Positions 22,377 through 30,273 of a stretch of 40,720 nt of DNA are shown here, in pieces. Origin of the DNA: an uncultured Candidatus Poseidoniales archaeon. Its GTDB lineage: Archaea; Thermoplasmatota; Poseidoniia; Poseidoniales; Poseidoniaceae. Location: NCBI GenBank assembly GCA_902563095.1, contig CACEWA010000010.1:1-40720 (forward strand). Reading direction: 5' to 3'. Made by a program: the position numbers and the translations under genes. Positions within the stretch are counted from its first letter, which is position 1. Each line of letters starts with the position of its first letter. Below the pieces are notes generated by a model. The model was not told where the DNA came from, ran no database searches, and saw only the letters and a program-made list of their open reading frames with translations.

Positions 22377-23255
22377 TTAGTCAAAACGTTGCAACTGCAT
22401 CAATTCCTCGGTAGAGAGGGTATCTCCACTCATCAATTTAGACATCAAGTCTTGGACTTCTCCACGTGCACCTCTTTGGTTTTCACCAGTTGAAGTGCCT
22501 TGCATAGCACGAAGAATGTCTTGAATTGAGTGCAGACATCTTAGTGAAACAATGTAGAAATGATGAGCTTTATCCGCTTCCTTCTTTGATTTTCGAAGTT
22601 CACGGTGCGCATCTTCCGCCAGTTCTCTCTGTCGGTCGACTTCTTTGTTCCACTGAAGCATTAGATCGTGCGCTTCTTGTGCAGCCTTTGCAGCCTTTTG
22701 GACTTCGATGTGGGCTTCTTCTTGTTCGACCATCGCTTCCTTGAGAATTCCTCTTGCTTCCTTCAACTCACCATTTGAATCTTCTGAAGCTTGCATATCT
22801 CTAATTTGAGCACGAATTTCCTTCATGCGCTTCATAACTTTCTTTTCATTCTGACCAAGGTGCTTACCCATCTCCATTTCACGGTCAAGCCTGTCAAACT
22901 CTCTCTTCAGTGAATGAACTGTGACCTTGCGTTCTCGGCGGCCTCGATGACCAGGTTCTCGCTCGTCTTTGTCAGAGCGCTCAGAATCAAGCATTGATTT
23001 TGCTTTCTTGACTTTCTTATTGGCTTCATTACGAACAGTTTTCTTTTCGCGCACTAATTCATTCATTTGTTCACGAATCTCGCGCTGTTGGCGGACATTT
23101 TGGATTAGTTCACGAACCTCGGCATTCAGTTCGTTTCTTATTACAGTGTGCTCCTTAGTTCGTGAGTTCCATTCATCACGAGTATTGCGGTACTGCGTAG
23201 CCTTTTGGTTAACCAATTTGCGCTTAACTTCCAAAGTGTCCTTCAATTCTGCCAT
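22377..23255 (-). CDS. COG1340-like coiled-coil protein (coil A)
   Basis: 292 residues, nearly all charged heptad-type coiled coil with no hydrophobic core domain or membrane segment. The helices break near residues 105-115 (PGHRGRRERKVTV). The second half has AAKAAQEAHDLMLQWNKEV and DAHRELRKSKKEADKAHHFY, repeating the EA-x2-AH pattern of the archaeal coiled-coil family COG1340. It ends MSGDTLSTEELMQLQRFD, similar to the GEKLTLEEL ending I remember for that family. Function unknown; such proteins are widespread in archaea. ATG 23255 is chosen over an upstream GTG (23267) because MAELKDTLE begins the coil. It is the second of two coiled-coil genes in the leftward run, 72 bases downstream of the Roadblock gene's hairpin. 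Confidence 0.85.
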   Translation of the reverse strand: MAELKDTLEVKRKLVNQKATQYRNTRDEWNSRTKEHTVIRNELNAEVRELIQNVRQQREIREQMNELVREKKTVRNEANKKVKKAKSMLDSERSDKDEREPGHRGRRERKVTVHSLKREFDRLDREMEMGKHLGQNEKKVMKRMKEIRAQIRDMQASEDSNGELKEARGILKEAMVEQEEAHIEVQKAAKAAQEAHDLMLQWNKEVDRQRELAEDAHRELRKSKKEADKAHHFYIVSLRCLHSIQDILRAMQGTSTGENQRGARGEVQDLMSKLMSGDTLSTEELMQLQRFD

Positions 23256-23326
23256 TATCCATCGCACCTGTTCGCCTTGTACTCCCGTACCTTCAGCGGC
23301 AGACCGACTGTCCTATCCCATTTGAA

Positions 23327-23343
23327 GCCTCCCTACGGGAGGC
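23327..23343 (-). terminator. Hairpin after the Roadblock gene
   Basis: Read on the minus strand this is GCCTCCC-GTA-GGGAGGC, a perfect seven-pair stem with a three-base loop, starting two bases after the Roadblock stop codon. No T-run follows. The same C-rich arm, GTA loop and two-base spacing recur after pdxS at 36003-36017. Confidence 0.5.
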
Positions 23344-23345
23344 AT

Positions 23346-23690
23346 TCACAAAAATGGAAGAATTGCTTCTCTTGCCTTGGATAATTTAAGTCTCGCTTTA
23401 CCTAAATTCCCATCATTTGGGCATTGAATAACGATGCAATGGCCTGTTTCCAACCTGGCTATCACTACCGTAGATTCTTCGCCCACTACAGTTAGTAATT
23501 CGCTATCAGGATTAAGATCCATAATTTCATTCATTACAGTAGGCTTGAATTGACTGGAGGTTCTCTCAATTGTAAATCCCTCAGTATCCAACAATGCAGC
23601 TGAAAGAATGCATTCATTGTCGACTAAATCTGCAATGATAGTGTTTCCCACACTAAGCCTGAGTAATTGGAAGGTCATGACTATTTGCAT
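23346..23690 (-). CDS. Roadblock/LC7-family small protein
   Basis: 114 residues, one domain. The pattern ECILSAALLDTEGFTIERTS (strand-turn-strand), then a helix with MNEIMDLN, then ELLTVVGEESTVVIARLETGHCIVIQCPNDGNLGKARLKLSKAREAILPFL matches the Roadblock/LC7 fold, whose members (MglB-like) bind and regulate small Ras-like GTPases. No GTPase gene is present in the window, so the partner must be elsewhere. Its start codon overlaps the stop of the GNAT gene by one base, so the two are translationally coupled; the function may be tied to the nucleotidyltransferase cluster. Some assignments in this fold are easily confused with profilin-like domains, but the DANLG/DGNLGKxRL ending is typical. Confidence 0.75.
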   Translation of the reverse strand: MQIVMTFQLLRLSVGNTIIADLVDNECILSAALLDTEGFTIERTSSQFKPTVMNEIMDLNPDSELLTVVGEESTVVIARLETGHCIVIQCPNDGNLGKARLKLSKAREAILPFL

Positions 23691-24148
23691 TAAATTTTAC
23701 CGCGCATAACATAACCTAAGCCAGCATTATAGTATCCCTCTAGAGTAGAAACTATTTCTAAGTCTCTTCTTCTATAGAATTCAATAGCGAATTGATTATC
23801 TCCTCTAACCTCTAATTGAATTTCTGAATGACCATCACTTCGGGCAGCCTCAACTAACATGTCCCAGGCTTGTGAACCGAAACCATTTCCTTTGTAATCC
23901 GAATCGATTGCAAACGCTACAACTCTCACTCTTTTTTCATTGAATTTATTTGCCCACAGCAATCCTCTAATCATATTGTTGGAATCCAGCAATACAAGAT
24001 TTCCTCCCCATTCAGGAATCGGTAAACTCTTCACCGAGGCTTCTACGTATCTTTCTCCGGTTTGGTCGAAGAATAATTGCTTGATTAGTTCAATAGTTCC
24101 TTTATCGAGTGACTTAGGACTAGGCCCCAAACACCATCTAGCATCCAT
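23690..24148 (-). CDS. GNAT-family N-acetyltransferase
   Basis: 152 residues from ATG 24148. The GNAT core is visible: LVLLDSNNMIRGLLWA, RVRVVAFAIDSDYKGNGFGSQAWDMLVEAA (motif A, with a V-x3-YKGNGFGS pyrophosphate loop where RGxGxGS is usual), EIQLEVRGDNQFAIEFYRRRDLEIVSTLEGYY (motif B), then GLGYVMR. It probably acetylates a protein N-terminus, lysine or small amine; the substrate cannot be read from sequence. The frame stays open to a GTG at 24226, which would overlap the nucleotidyltransferase gene; the internal ATG leaves a 25-base gap and the protein aligns from there. The C-terminal codons overlap the Roadblock start. Confidence 0.88.
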   Translation of the reverse strand: MDARWCLGPSPKSLDKGTIELIKQLFFDQTGERYVEASVKSLPIPEWGGNLVLLDSNNMIRGLLWANKFNEKRVRVVAFAIDSDYKGNGFGSQAWDMLVEAARSDGHSEIQLEVRGDNQFAIEFYRRRDLEIVSTLEGYYNAGLGYVMRGKI

Positions 24149-24173
24149 TGAATCGTGATGGGCCACATCATTT

Positions 24174-26249
24174 TCATTCTTTCTTCTTGAATTGGCCTCT
24201 AGATCCTCGATGAGCAGACAGGTCACCCATCTTGCGCATACCCGCTTTCTTTGAACTGACCTTTCTTGTTTTCTTTGAAGATGATTCTTGGTTCATCCCT
24301 GACAATAATCCCGAAATATCCCCAAGAGTCATAGGGCCAGAATCTTGTTTTGGTTTCTTACCTTTGCCGCCTTTGCGGTTTCCTTTGTTCCTGTTACTGG
24401 ATTGAGAACTAGATTTACGCAACCAAGCATCTAATCTTCCCGCTTCTCTTCGAAGTTTATGCATTTCTCCGCGTCTTTGCCTCAGGGCTTTCTGAATATT
24501 ATGCACTCGTCGGTCGTAAGAACCAACTTCTTTGGAATTAATGCTCTTATCCTTCAATAGAGGTTCCTGTTCCAACAACTTTGAAGTTGCATCATCGTGT
24601 TTGGTTTCGTAAATTTTGAGTTTCTTAATTTCTTCTTTTTGTTGTTTGACAAGTTGAATGAATTTTTGATGTAATTCGCTTGCTTCCCTAGCTTTACCAT
24701 TCATCGCTTGAAGTTCCATAAACCATGAGAATTGTTCTTTTTCTTTCTTTAATGAAGGAACTCTGTGAATGTCAAGTTCCTCGGTCAATCTAGAGTAAAC
24801 CTTGGAAAGTTCATCTTCAATCATGTGAATTGGTAAGATGACATCAGAGTTGATTTTGTCCCTCTTTTTCTTTATTTCATCAATTTCAGAATTTCTACCC
24901 TTTAGTCCAACGATAATCGCCTTGTGTTCCTTTCTCAAATCTGAAGTTTCCTCGATTACTCCACGCATGGCCTTTGCCATTCTAAGATTGGACTGCCTTT
25001 CAACTTCCAATGCATCGATACGTCGGTCTAAAGCATCCATTTCTGCACGAGTTTTTTCCAGCATGTTTTGAACAGTATCGTTTGTTTTATCTCTTAGGTC
25101 GTGGAATATATCCATCGGTTCCAAATCTTTCAATCTCTCTGAGTCAACGGTCTCGCAAATTTCTTTCCAAGTTGAACCATTTCCAAACATGACGGCTGCT
25201 CTAAGCAACTCATTTCGAATTCTTAGTTCTCCTTCAGCACGAACTACGCGACACAAGTCGTGATCAGTATCAAACGGGTCTTCGATAGCCAAGTGATGTT
25301 CTCCCATCCTTGGAGGATTTTCCTTATCGTCGTTTACAATATCTAATGCGCTTGGATTTTCATTCATCCAACCTTTAGAATCCCGAGTAATTGATTTGCC
25401 ATTTCTTATCGAAACAATGGAATTATCCCAATCTCTTGTGGCAAAGTTTGTGAAGAAAGAATGCAAAAGATTCGGTAGTTCAGAATCTGATTTTGTATTC
25501 AGGGTATTTTCTGAGTTGATGGTGATGTCATATTCAGAATCATCCAGTTGAATAACTACTCTGTCCTCTCCTGATTGGAGGTTTGCAACAACTCCTTGGC
25601 TTAGTAAGTGGTCGATAACTAAAATTGACCAAGCATATGAAGAAAGTGTCCCATTAACAGAATCTGAAAGGTTTCTATGAAGTGCCCAATGCTTTACACA
25701 TATGGCTAATTCTTTCACTCTTGAATCCGCTTTAGCATAACTGGACAGTAATCTCGTATTGTGTAAAGCAAGTGTATTGTTTATTGAGATATCAACGTGT
25801 AACCCACTTCTAGGGTCTACGAATTTAACAATAGGAACCTTGGCCCTAGATATAATTTGTACATTCTCCATTCCTTGGCCACGAAGGATCCCACCAATTT
25901 TCTTTAGGATTTTTTTATCATTGGCGTCTGGAATCTGTAGACAGAGATCGAAATCTCCACCCTTTAGTGATAGGCCACTTTCAGCAGACCCAAACTTAGA
26001 TAATTTTGAGCCTTGGAACTTTGAAGCAATACTCTTTTTCAGGTGATTGAAAAGACTCTCTCTACGCTTTATGTCACTATTGTGAATTCTATGGTTTGAG
26101 ACAGTATATTGCAATGGCTTACTGAATCCTTCCAATGCATCGGAAGACGGTTCTGAAATCTCTAGGGAATTTTTCAAATGAGAGTGTAAATATTGGAATT
26201 TGTTTACATTTTCAGGTGATAGCCCAGTTACCTCACACCTGTCACTCAT
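24174..26249 (-). CDS. Cid1/Trf4-like terminal nucleotidyltransferase fused to a coiled coil
   Basis: 691 residues. Residues about 50-350 match the eukaryotic non-canonical poly(A)/poly(U) polymerase family. FGSAESGLSLKGGDFDLCL has the GS (87-88) and the D-x-D pair (Asp99, Asp101); HVDISINN carries the third carboxylate (Asp153). The helical core block RLLSSYAKADSRVKELAICVKHWA and GTLSSYAWSILVIDHLL are the TUTase landmarks. The PAP-associated domain follows: LLHSFFTNFATRDW, SIRNGKS, HHLAIEDPFDTDHDLCRVV and ELRIRNELLRAAV. All three catalytic acidic residues are present, so activity is plausible: addition of nucleotides to RNA 3' ends. Residues about 395-610 are coiled coil with REASELHQKF, similar to COG1340 proteins, and the tail is Lys/Arg/Gly/Ser-rich (RKGGKGKKPK, KKAGMRKMG...SRG). 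ATGA overlap with the upstream coiled-coil gene. Confidence 0.88.
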   Translation of the reverse strand: MSDRCEVTGLSPENVNKFQYLHSHLKNSLEISEPSSDALEGFSKPLQYTVSNHRIHNSDIKRRESLFNHLKKSIASKFQGSKLSKFGSAESGLSLKGGDFDLCLQIPDANDKKILKKIGGILRGQGMENVQIISRAKVPIVKFVDPRSGLHVDISINNTLALHNTRLLSSYAKADSRVKELAICVKHWALHRNLSDSVNGTLSSYAWSILVIDHLLSQGVVANLQSGEDRVVIQLDDSEYDITINSENTLNTKSDSELPNLLHSFFTNFATRDWDNSIVSIRNGKSITRDSKGWMNENPSALDIVNDDKENPPRMGEHHLAIEDPFDTDHDLCRVVRAEGELRIRNELLRAAVMFGNGSTWKEICETVDSERLKDLEPMDIFHDLRDKTNDTVQNMLEKTRAEMDALDRRIDALEVERQSNLRMAKAMRGVIEETSDLRKEHKAIIVGLKGRNSEIDEIKKKRDKINSDVILPIHMIEDELSKVYSRLTEELDIHRVPSLKKEKEQFSWFMELQAMNGKAREASELHQKFIQLVKQQKEEIKKLKIYETKHDDATSKLLEQEPLLKDKSINSKEVGSYDRRVHNIQKALRQRRGEMHKLRREAGRLDAWLRKSSSQSSNRNKGNRKGGKGKKPKQDSGPMTLGDISGLLSGMNQESSSKKTRKVSSKKAGMRKMGDLSAHRGSRGQFKKKE

Positions 26250-27073
26250 TCTTCCTCAACTCCTAGGTCCTTGTTTTGACGAGATTCCTTTTCGATTTTG
26301 CGTGTTCGAGCAATTGCCTTGGAAGATTGGCCACCATTCCTAACTCGATTAGCATCAATCAATAAATCATCAAAATCATCATTTTCAACTCTAACTTTCC
26401 AGAATTCAAGAGCATCTTGACTGGATGAAAGAGCGTTAGAGAGGCGCATTGTACGAGACTCAGCTCTAGTCCTTGCACCTTCCCATTTCATGAAAGATTC
26501 GTGCATCTCTTCATTTGACTGTGCTAATTCTACCATAGCATCATGTGCCTTTTGGGCGGAATCTAGTAGTTTACGTGCTTTATCACGAGAATCTTTCATC
26601 TCTTTCACCAATGGTTGTGAGGCAGTTCTCTCTTCCACCCATTCTTCATGTTCCTTGATTAAATTCTTCATCTCATTGATGAATTTCTCTTCAGTTTTGT
26701 GCGTACCTGCACTAGTTTCTAGTTGATTCTCTAAAGACTGAAGTTTTGCAGATAATTTTTCCTTCGCCCATTTAGGATCTGGGTTTTTCATTCCACCCTC
26801 GGAAATCAATTGTTCGCGAATTTCATTTGAGCGCTCGAACAATTCACGGGCTTGCTTTTGTGCAGAGTCCCTTTCATTCTTTAGACTAGCAACTTTGGAG
26901 TTAATTTTGTCTCTTTCTTCCCTAGCAGATTTCGCTTTAGGTTCTGCATCGATTAATTCCTCTTTTCTTTCCTCTAAATCTTCAGGAATAATTTCAGCAA
27001 GACGCTCTCTGCGATGCAAAATTGCTTGCGCCAGAAGTTTTGGCGAAACCGCGAGTAGGTCGTTTGCATCCAT
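26246..27073 (-). CDS. Coiled-coil protein (coil B), first gene of the leftward run
   Basis: 275 residues. A short globular start (MDANDLLAVSPKLLAQAILHRRE) is followed by a long coil with a break near the GGMKNPDPKW stretch and later KAHDAMVELAQSNEEMHESFMKW, whose AH-x3-EL...EE-HE-x-F spacing resembles the COG1340-type proteins nearby. The last 50 residues are basic and probably disordered. ATG 27073 is used; the frame extends to 27208 but that would cross a 20-base palindrome and the divergent gene's promoter. Its stop overlaps the start of the nucleotidyltransferase by four bases, strong evidence that the two products are made together. Function unknown. Confidence 0.85.
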   Translation of the reverse strand: MDANDLLAVSPKLLAQAILHRRERLAEIIPEDLEERKEELIDAEPKAKSAREERDKINSKVASLKNERDSAQKQARELFERSNEIREQLISEGGMKNPDPKWAKEKLSAKLQSLENQLETSAGTHKTEEKFINEMKNLIKEHEEWVEERTASQPLVKEMKDSRDKARKLLDSAQKAHDAMVELAQSNEEMHESFMKWEGARTRAESRTMRLSNALSSSQDALEFWKVRVENDDFDDLLIDANRVRNGGQSSKAIARTRKIEKESRQNKDLGVEEE

Positions 27074-27116
27074 TGGAATCACTGCGCCCACCCAACTCTC
27101 TTGGATAAAGGCTACG

Positions 27117-27136
27117 ACCCACCCTATAGGGTGGGT
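27117..27136. promoter_or_regulatory. Perfect 20-base palindrome between divergent genes
   Basis: ACCCACCCTATAGGGTGGGT reads the same on both strands. It lies 43 bases from the coil B start (27073) and 35 bases from the surface-protein start (27172), with TATA at its centre. Placement between two divergent genes suits an operator for a dimeric regulator or a shared promoter core; it cannot be a terminator for either neighbour. Confidence 0.55.
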
Positions 27137-27171
27137 GAATGTGAAAAACCCCCTAGCCCCGAGGGTATTAC

Positions 27172-29601
27172 ATGCGACGAGCCATAATGGTTGCATTTTT
27201 GTTGTCAATGGCTCTTATTCCATTGGCACAAGGGAATGGCGGAGTAATTGATTCCGTGACCATTATTGGGAATAACGAAATCGGTGAAGGTCCAATCGAA
27301 GTTAACATCACCTTAGTTGGAGTTGGTGGCGCTAATTCCGCTTCTGTGAATTGGAGTGTTACATTAGCAGATATGGAAGGTAATCTAATCGATTCAGATA
27401 ATGGAAACGCCCTAGTAAATGATGGAATCGAATATTATGTAGAAACCATGTTGGGTAACGCTCCACTAGGATTATCAAATCTCACAGTTACTATTTCTGG
27501 GGACATTGGTACTCCAGGTCAAGATCAATGGCTTGTTCATCATTCAGTAATTCAACGCCTAAGACCTCTTGACATTTCGATTGGCACCCCAATTTTCAAC
27601 CCAGTTGATTCCCAAGGCGTAGATTCAGGAAATTTGACGATTAATGATGGAGACTACGTAAGGATTGATGTCCCAGTAATCAATGATGGTGATGTTATTT
27701 GGAACGGCACGCTTGAACTCGCATTAGATTCATTTTCACTTGACTCACAATCAGTCAATATTAGTGGAGATTCTACAGAGATTTACTCATTCCTGACCAA
27801 TCAAGTCACTGAAGGAAATCATTTTGTTAACGCTTCATTAGTAGGTCCTGCTGATTCAGAACCTAGCGATGATGTATATGCTGGCCAATTCGAAGTCGGT
27901 CCACCTCCATTGCCAGCCTTGGAATTAGAATTAGAACGTTTGAATGAACCAGAGCCGGGGTCACAAATATCTTGGATTTTATCATCTTACAATTCGGGTG
28001 AATCAAATTTTACCGGAGAGTTAGTCTGCTTCTTTGATGGAGAACAAGTGTATCTTTCTAACACTACAGTTCTAATCTCTGAAACTATTAATTCGACTAT
28101 CTCTATGTCTGCTAAACCTGGAGAATTAGTATGCTCAACTCAAGGCGCAAGAACAAGCTTTACCCAAAATGCAACCGATATTGTTTCAATGACTTCAGCA
28201 ATATTCATCGGAGCAGGGCATTCAACTCCGTCTTTGTTAGGTGGTCCTTGGCATGCTGGGGACGAAATTACTCTCTCACTACTTCTTAGAAATGAGGGGG
28301 ATGCAACAGGTAGCGCGATGATGCAGATAGAAATTGATGGTGCTACAATGAATGGTTCTTCAACAACATTGGATAAAGGAAAGGCTGGAGAAGTTAGCCA
28401 TGATTTCTCATTTACTACAGCTGGTGATCATGTAGTTAACTGGACAGTCTTCAGTCCAGATGGAGCAGTAGACACAAATCTTTCAGGTTCAATTCAAATT
28501 CCTGTACTCGCATCCCAAGTAATCTCAATTCAGATAGAAAGTGTAGATGCTGCAGAAGACGGCATGGAAATCTCATGGGCAGTAGACTTGTCTGATGGAA
28601 GGGAACGTTTGGTGATTCTCGATTTCGGAGTTATCCAAGATGGTTTGAAAGGCGATAGAATCGTTGAAGAGAGAAATTTGTTGCCTGGCAGGACATATGG
28701 CTCAATGAACATTGGATTCCAGAGTGGACAGAAGGTTTTCGCAGATGTAGCTGAAAGCGGTTGGACGATAGGATTCGGCTCGTATACAGGCGACGAATTC
28801 GATATGCCTCAATACATGATTGCACCTCAAATTACTGTAAATCCATCCACACAGCCCAAAGTTCCTAGTCTCGGCTCTAAAGTTACTGTTTTCTATACTC
28901 TAGTTAATTCGGGAGAAGGTAATGTCCCTCAAGGTCAAATTGTGATTACAGATGATGGAGGTAAGATACTAGCCTCAGATGTAAGTCCGGAATTAACTTC
29001 CAACTCTATTGATACCAGTTCAATAGTAACATGGCCTGCTGGTGATAATGTCAAGATTACAGTAACATGGCATGTAGGTGGACAATCAGTAAGTGATCAG
29101 GTTATGATATCCTCAGAAGTGGTAGAATCATCTGGTGAAGGATTCTCTATCCCATGGGGCGGGATTCTTGGAGGCCTGGTTCTTGGAATGGTCTTGATTT
29201 TTGCAATTAGAATCAAGAATTCTCCTAAGGATGAGAAAGTAAAGAAAAAGAAGGACAAAAAATCTCACAAAAAGGATGAGAAGGTCGAAGTTGCGTGTCC
29301 ATCCTGTGATCGCAGGCTAAATGTTCCTAGAACTTATTCAGGTGGAGTACGTTGTCCAGAATGCGACACAAAATTTGATGTGGAAGGAGAATCAGAAGAT
29401 GATGATGACTCTGAAGAGCCATCAATTGGAGAATCTGATAGTAAAGAAGAAATCGAAACAGAGCAATTATGGTCGTCATCTAAAGACGACATACTTGCAT
29501 GTCCAAAATGTGCCCGCAAATTGAAAGTCCCATACGAACGCAGACCAGCAAAAGCAAAATGTCCCGCCTGTCAGACCATATTTGAAGCGAGGGCCGAATG
29601 A
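27172..29601 (+). CDS. Membrane-anchored surface protein with Ig-like repeats and two cytoplasmic zinc ribbons
   Basis: 809 residues. A signal peptide (MVAFLLSMALIPLAQG) leads to about 630 residues of beta-sandwich repeats of CARDB/Ig-like type, seen in repeated phrases such as GDYVRIDVPVINDGDVIWNGTL, GDEITLSLLLRNEGDATGSA and GSKVTVFYTLVNSGEGNVPQG, with many Asn-x-Ser/Thr sites. A transmembrane helix (ILGGLVLGMVLIFAI, about 665-680) is followed by a Lys-rich stretch and two zinc ribbons, CPSC...CPEC (C709, C712, C728, C731) and CPKC...CPAC (C777, C780, C797, C800), separated by an acidic linker. The ribbons resemble MJ0042/zinc-ribbon domains. The layout suggests outside binding or assembly with an inside protein or nucleic acid contact. 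Followed nine bases later by the DtxR gene. Confidence 0.88.
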   Translation: MRRAIMVAFLLSMALIPLAQGNGGVIDSVTIIGNNEIGEGPIEVNITLVGVGGANSASVNWSVTLADMEGNLIDSDNGNALVNDGIEYYVETMLGNAPLGLSNLTVTISGDIGTPGQDQWLVHHSVIQRLRPLDISIGTPIFNPVDSQGVDSGNLTINDGDYVRIDVPVINDGDVIWNGTLELALDSFSLDSQSVNISGDSTEIYSFLTNQVTEGNHFVNASLVGPADSEPSDDVYAGQFEVGPPPLPALELELERLNEPEPGSQISWILSSYNSGESNFTGELVCFFDGEQVYLSNTTVLISETINSTISMSAKPGELVCSTQGARTSFTQNATDIVSMTSAIFIGAGHSTPSLLGGPWHAGDEITLSLLLRNEGDATGSAMMQIEIDGATMNGSSTTLDKGKAGEVSHDFSFTTAGDHVVNWTVFSPDGAVDTNLSGSIQIPVLASQVISIQIESVDAAEDGMEISWAVDLSDGRERLVILDFGVIQDGLKGDRIVEERNLLPGRTYGSMNIGFQSGQKVFADVAESGWTIGFGSYTGDEFDMPQYMIAPQITVNPSTQPKVPSLGSKVTVFYTLVNSGEGNVPQGQIVITDDGGKILASDVSPELTSNSIDTSSIVTWPAGDNVKITVTWHVGGQSVSDQVMISSEVVESSGEGFSIPWGGILGGLVLGMVLIFAIRIKNSPKDEKVKKKKDKKSHKKDEKVEVACPSCDRRLNVPRTYSGGVRCPECDTKFDVEGESEDDDDSEEPSIGESDSKEEIETEQLWSSSKDDILACPKCARKLKVPYERRPAKAKCPACQTIFEARAE

Positions 29602-29610
29602 GGGATAATT

Positions 29611-30273
29611 ATGGTAACCGGGCATTTTCAAGAATTTGAAGACGAATATCTAGAAACTCTATACCAGTTCCATGAAAAGGCTCCTGGGGAAAGAGTACGT
29701 AACGGTGAACTCGCCAAATATCTTGATGTCTCACCGGCTTCTGCTACAGAGATGATACAAAGATTAGCAAAGAACGATTTTGTAGATTATGTCCCGTACA
29801 AAGGAGCCTGTTTAACACCGAAGGGGCTTGAACATGGTATGATGATGAAGAGAAGGCATCGACTTGCAGAAGTTCTTCTCACTTTATTGCCCTTCGAAGG
29901 TGATGTCCACGAAACTGCATGCCGATTGGAACATGCATTTAACGATGAATTGGAGTTATGTATCTCGCTACTCTTAGGAAATCCAGAAATCGATCCTTCA
30001 GGAAGCAATATACCTCCAGCGAATTCAAGGATTGCAGATAAATTGAGTGTTAAGTCCAATCTTTCATCTATTCTAGATTTGGAAAATTCACATTCAGGAG
30101 AGATAATTTTGATTTTGACAACTTCCGTTGATAGAGATGTTCTCAAAAAATGTGGTGTGGAAGTGGGGTGTGAAATTTCAAGAACTGATGCAGGTCTTTT
30201 CTGTGATGGAAAAGAACTTCAGATTACAAATGAGTTAGCTGAAAAAATTATCTTGAGGCGTACTAATGGCTGA
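29611..30273 (+). CDS. DtxR/MntR-family metal-dependent transcription regulator
   Basis: 220 residues in the DtxR order. An N-terminal winged helix (EDEYLETLYQFHEKAPGERVRNGELAKYLDVSPASATEMIQRLAKNDFVDYVPYKGACLTPKGLEHG) is followed by the dimerisation and metal domain (MMKRRHRLAEVLLTLLPFEGDVHETACRLEHAFNDELELCI, carrying the HE, C and E-x2-H metal ligands) and a C-terminal SH3-like/FeoA-like part (residues about 150-215). Such proteins bind Fe(II) or Mn(II) and repress uptake genes. The palindrome at 27117-27136 upstream of this operon is a possible target but does not look like the classic DtxR box. The stop overlaps the next gene's start by eight bases. Confidence 0.93.
   Translation: MVTGHFQEFEDEYLETLYQFHEKAPGERVRNGELAKYLDVSPASATEMIQRLAKNDFVDYVPYKGACLTPKGLEHGMMMKRRHRLAEVLLTLLPFEGDVHETACRLEHAFNDELELCISLLLGNPEIDPSGSNIPPANSRIADKLSVKSNLSSILDLENSHSGEIILILTTSVDRDVLKKCGVEVGCEISRTDAGLFCDGKELQITNELAEKIILRRTNG

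Noticed and set aside
27073-27208. N-terminal extension of coil B containing a hydrophobic segment
   Set aside because: It would cross the palindrome and the divergent gene; the conserved start is at 27073.
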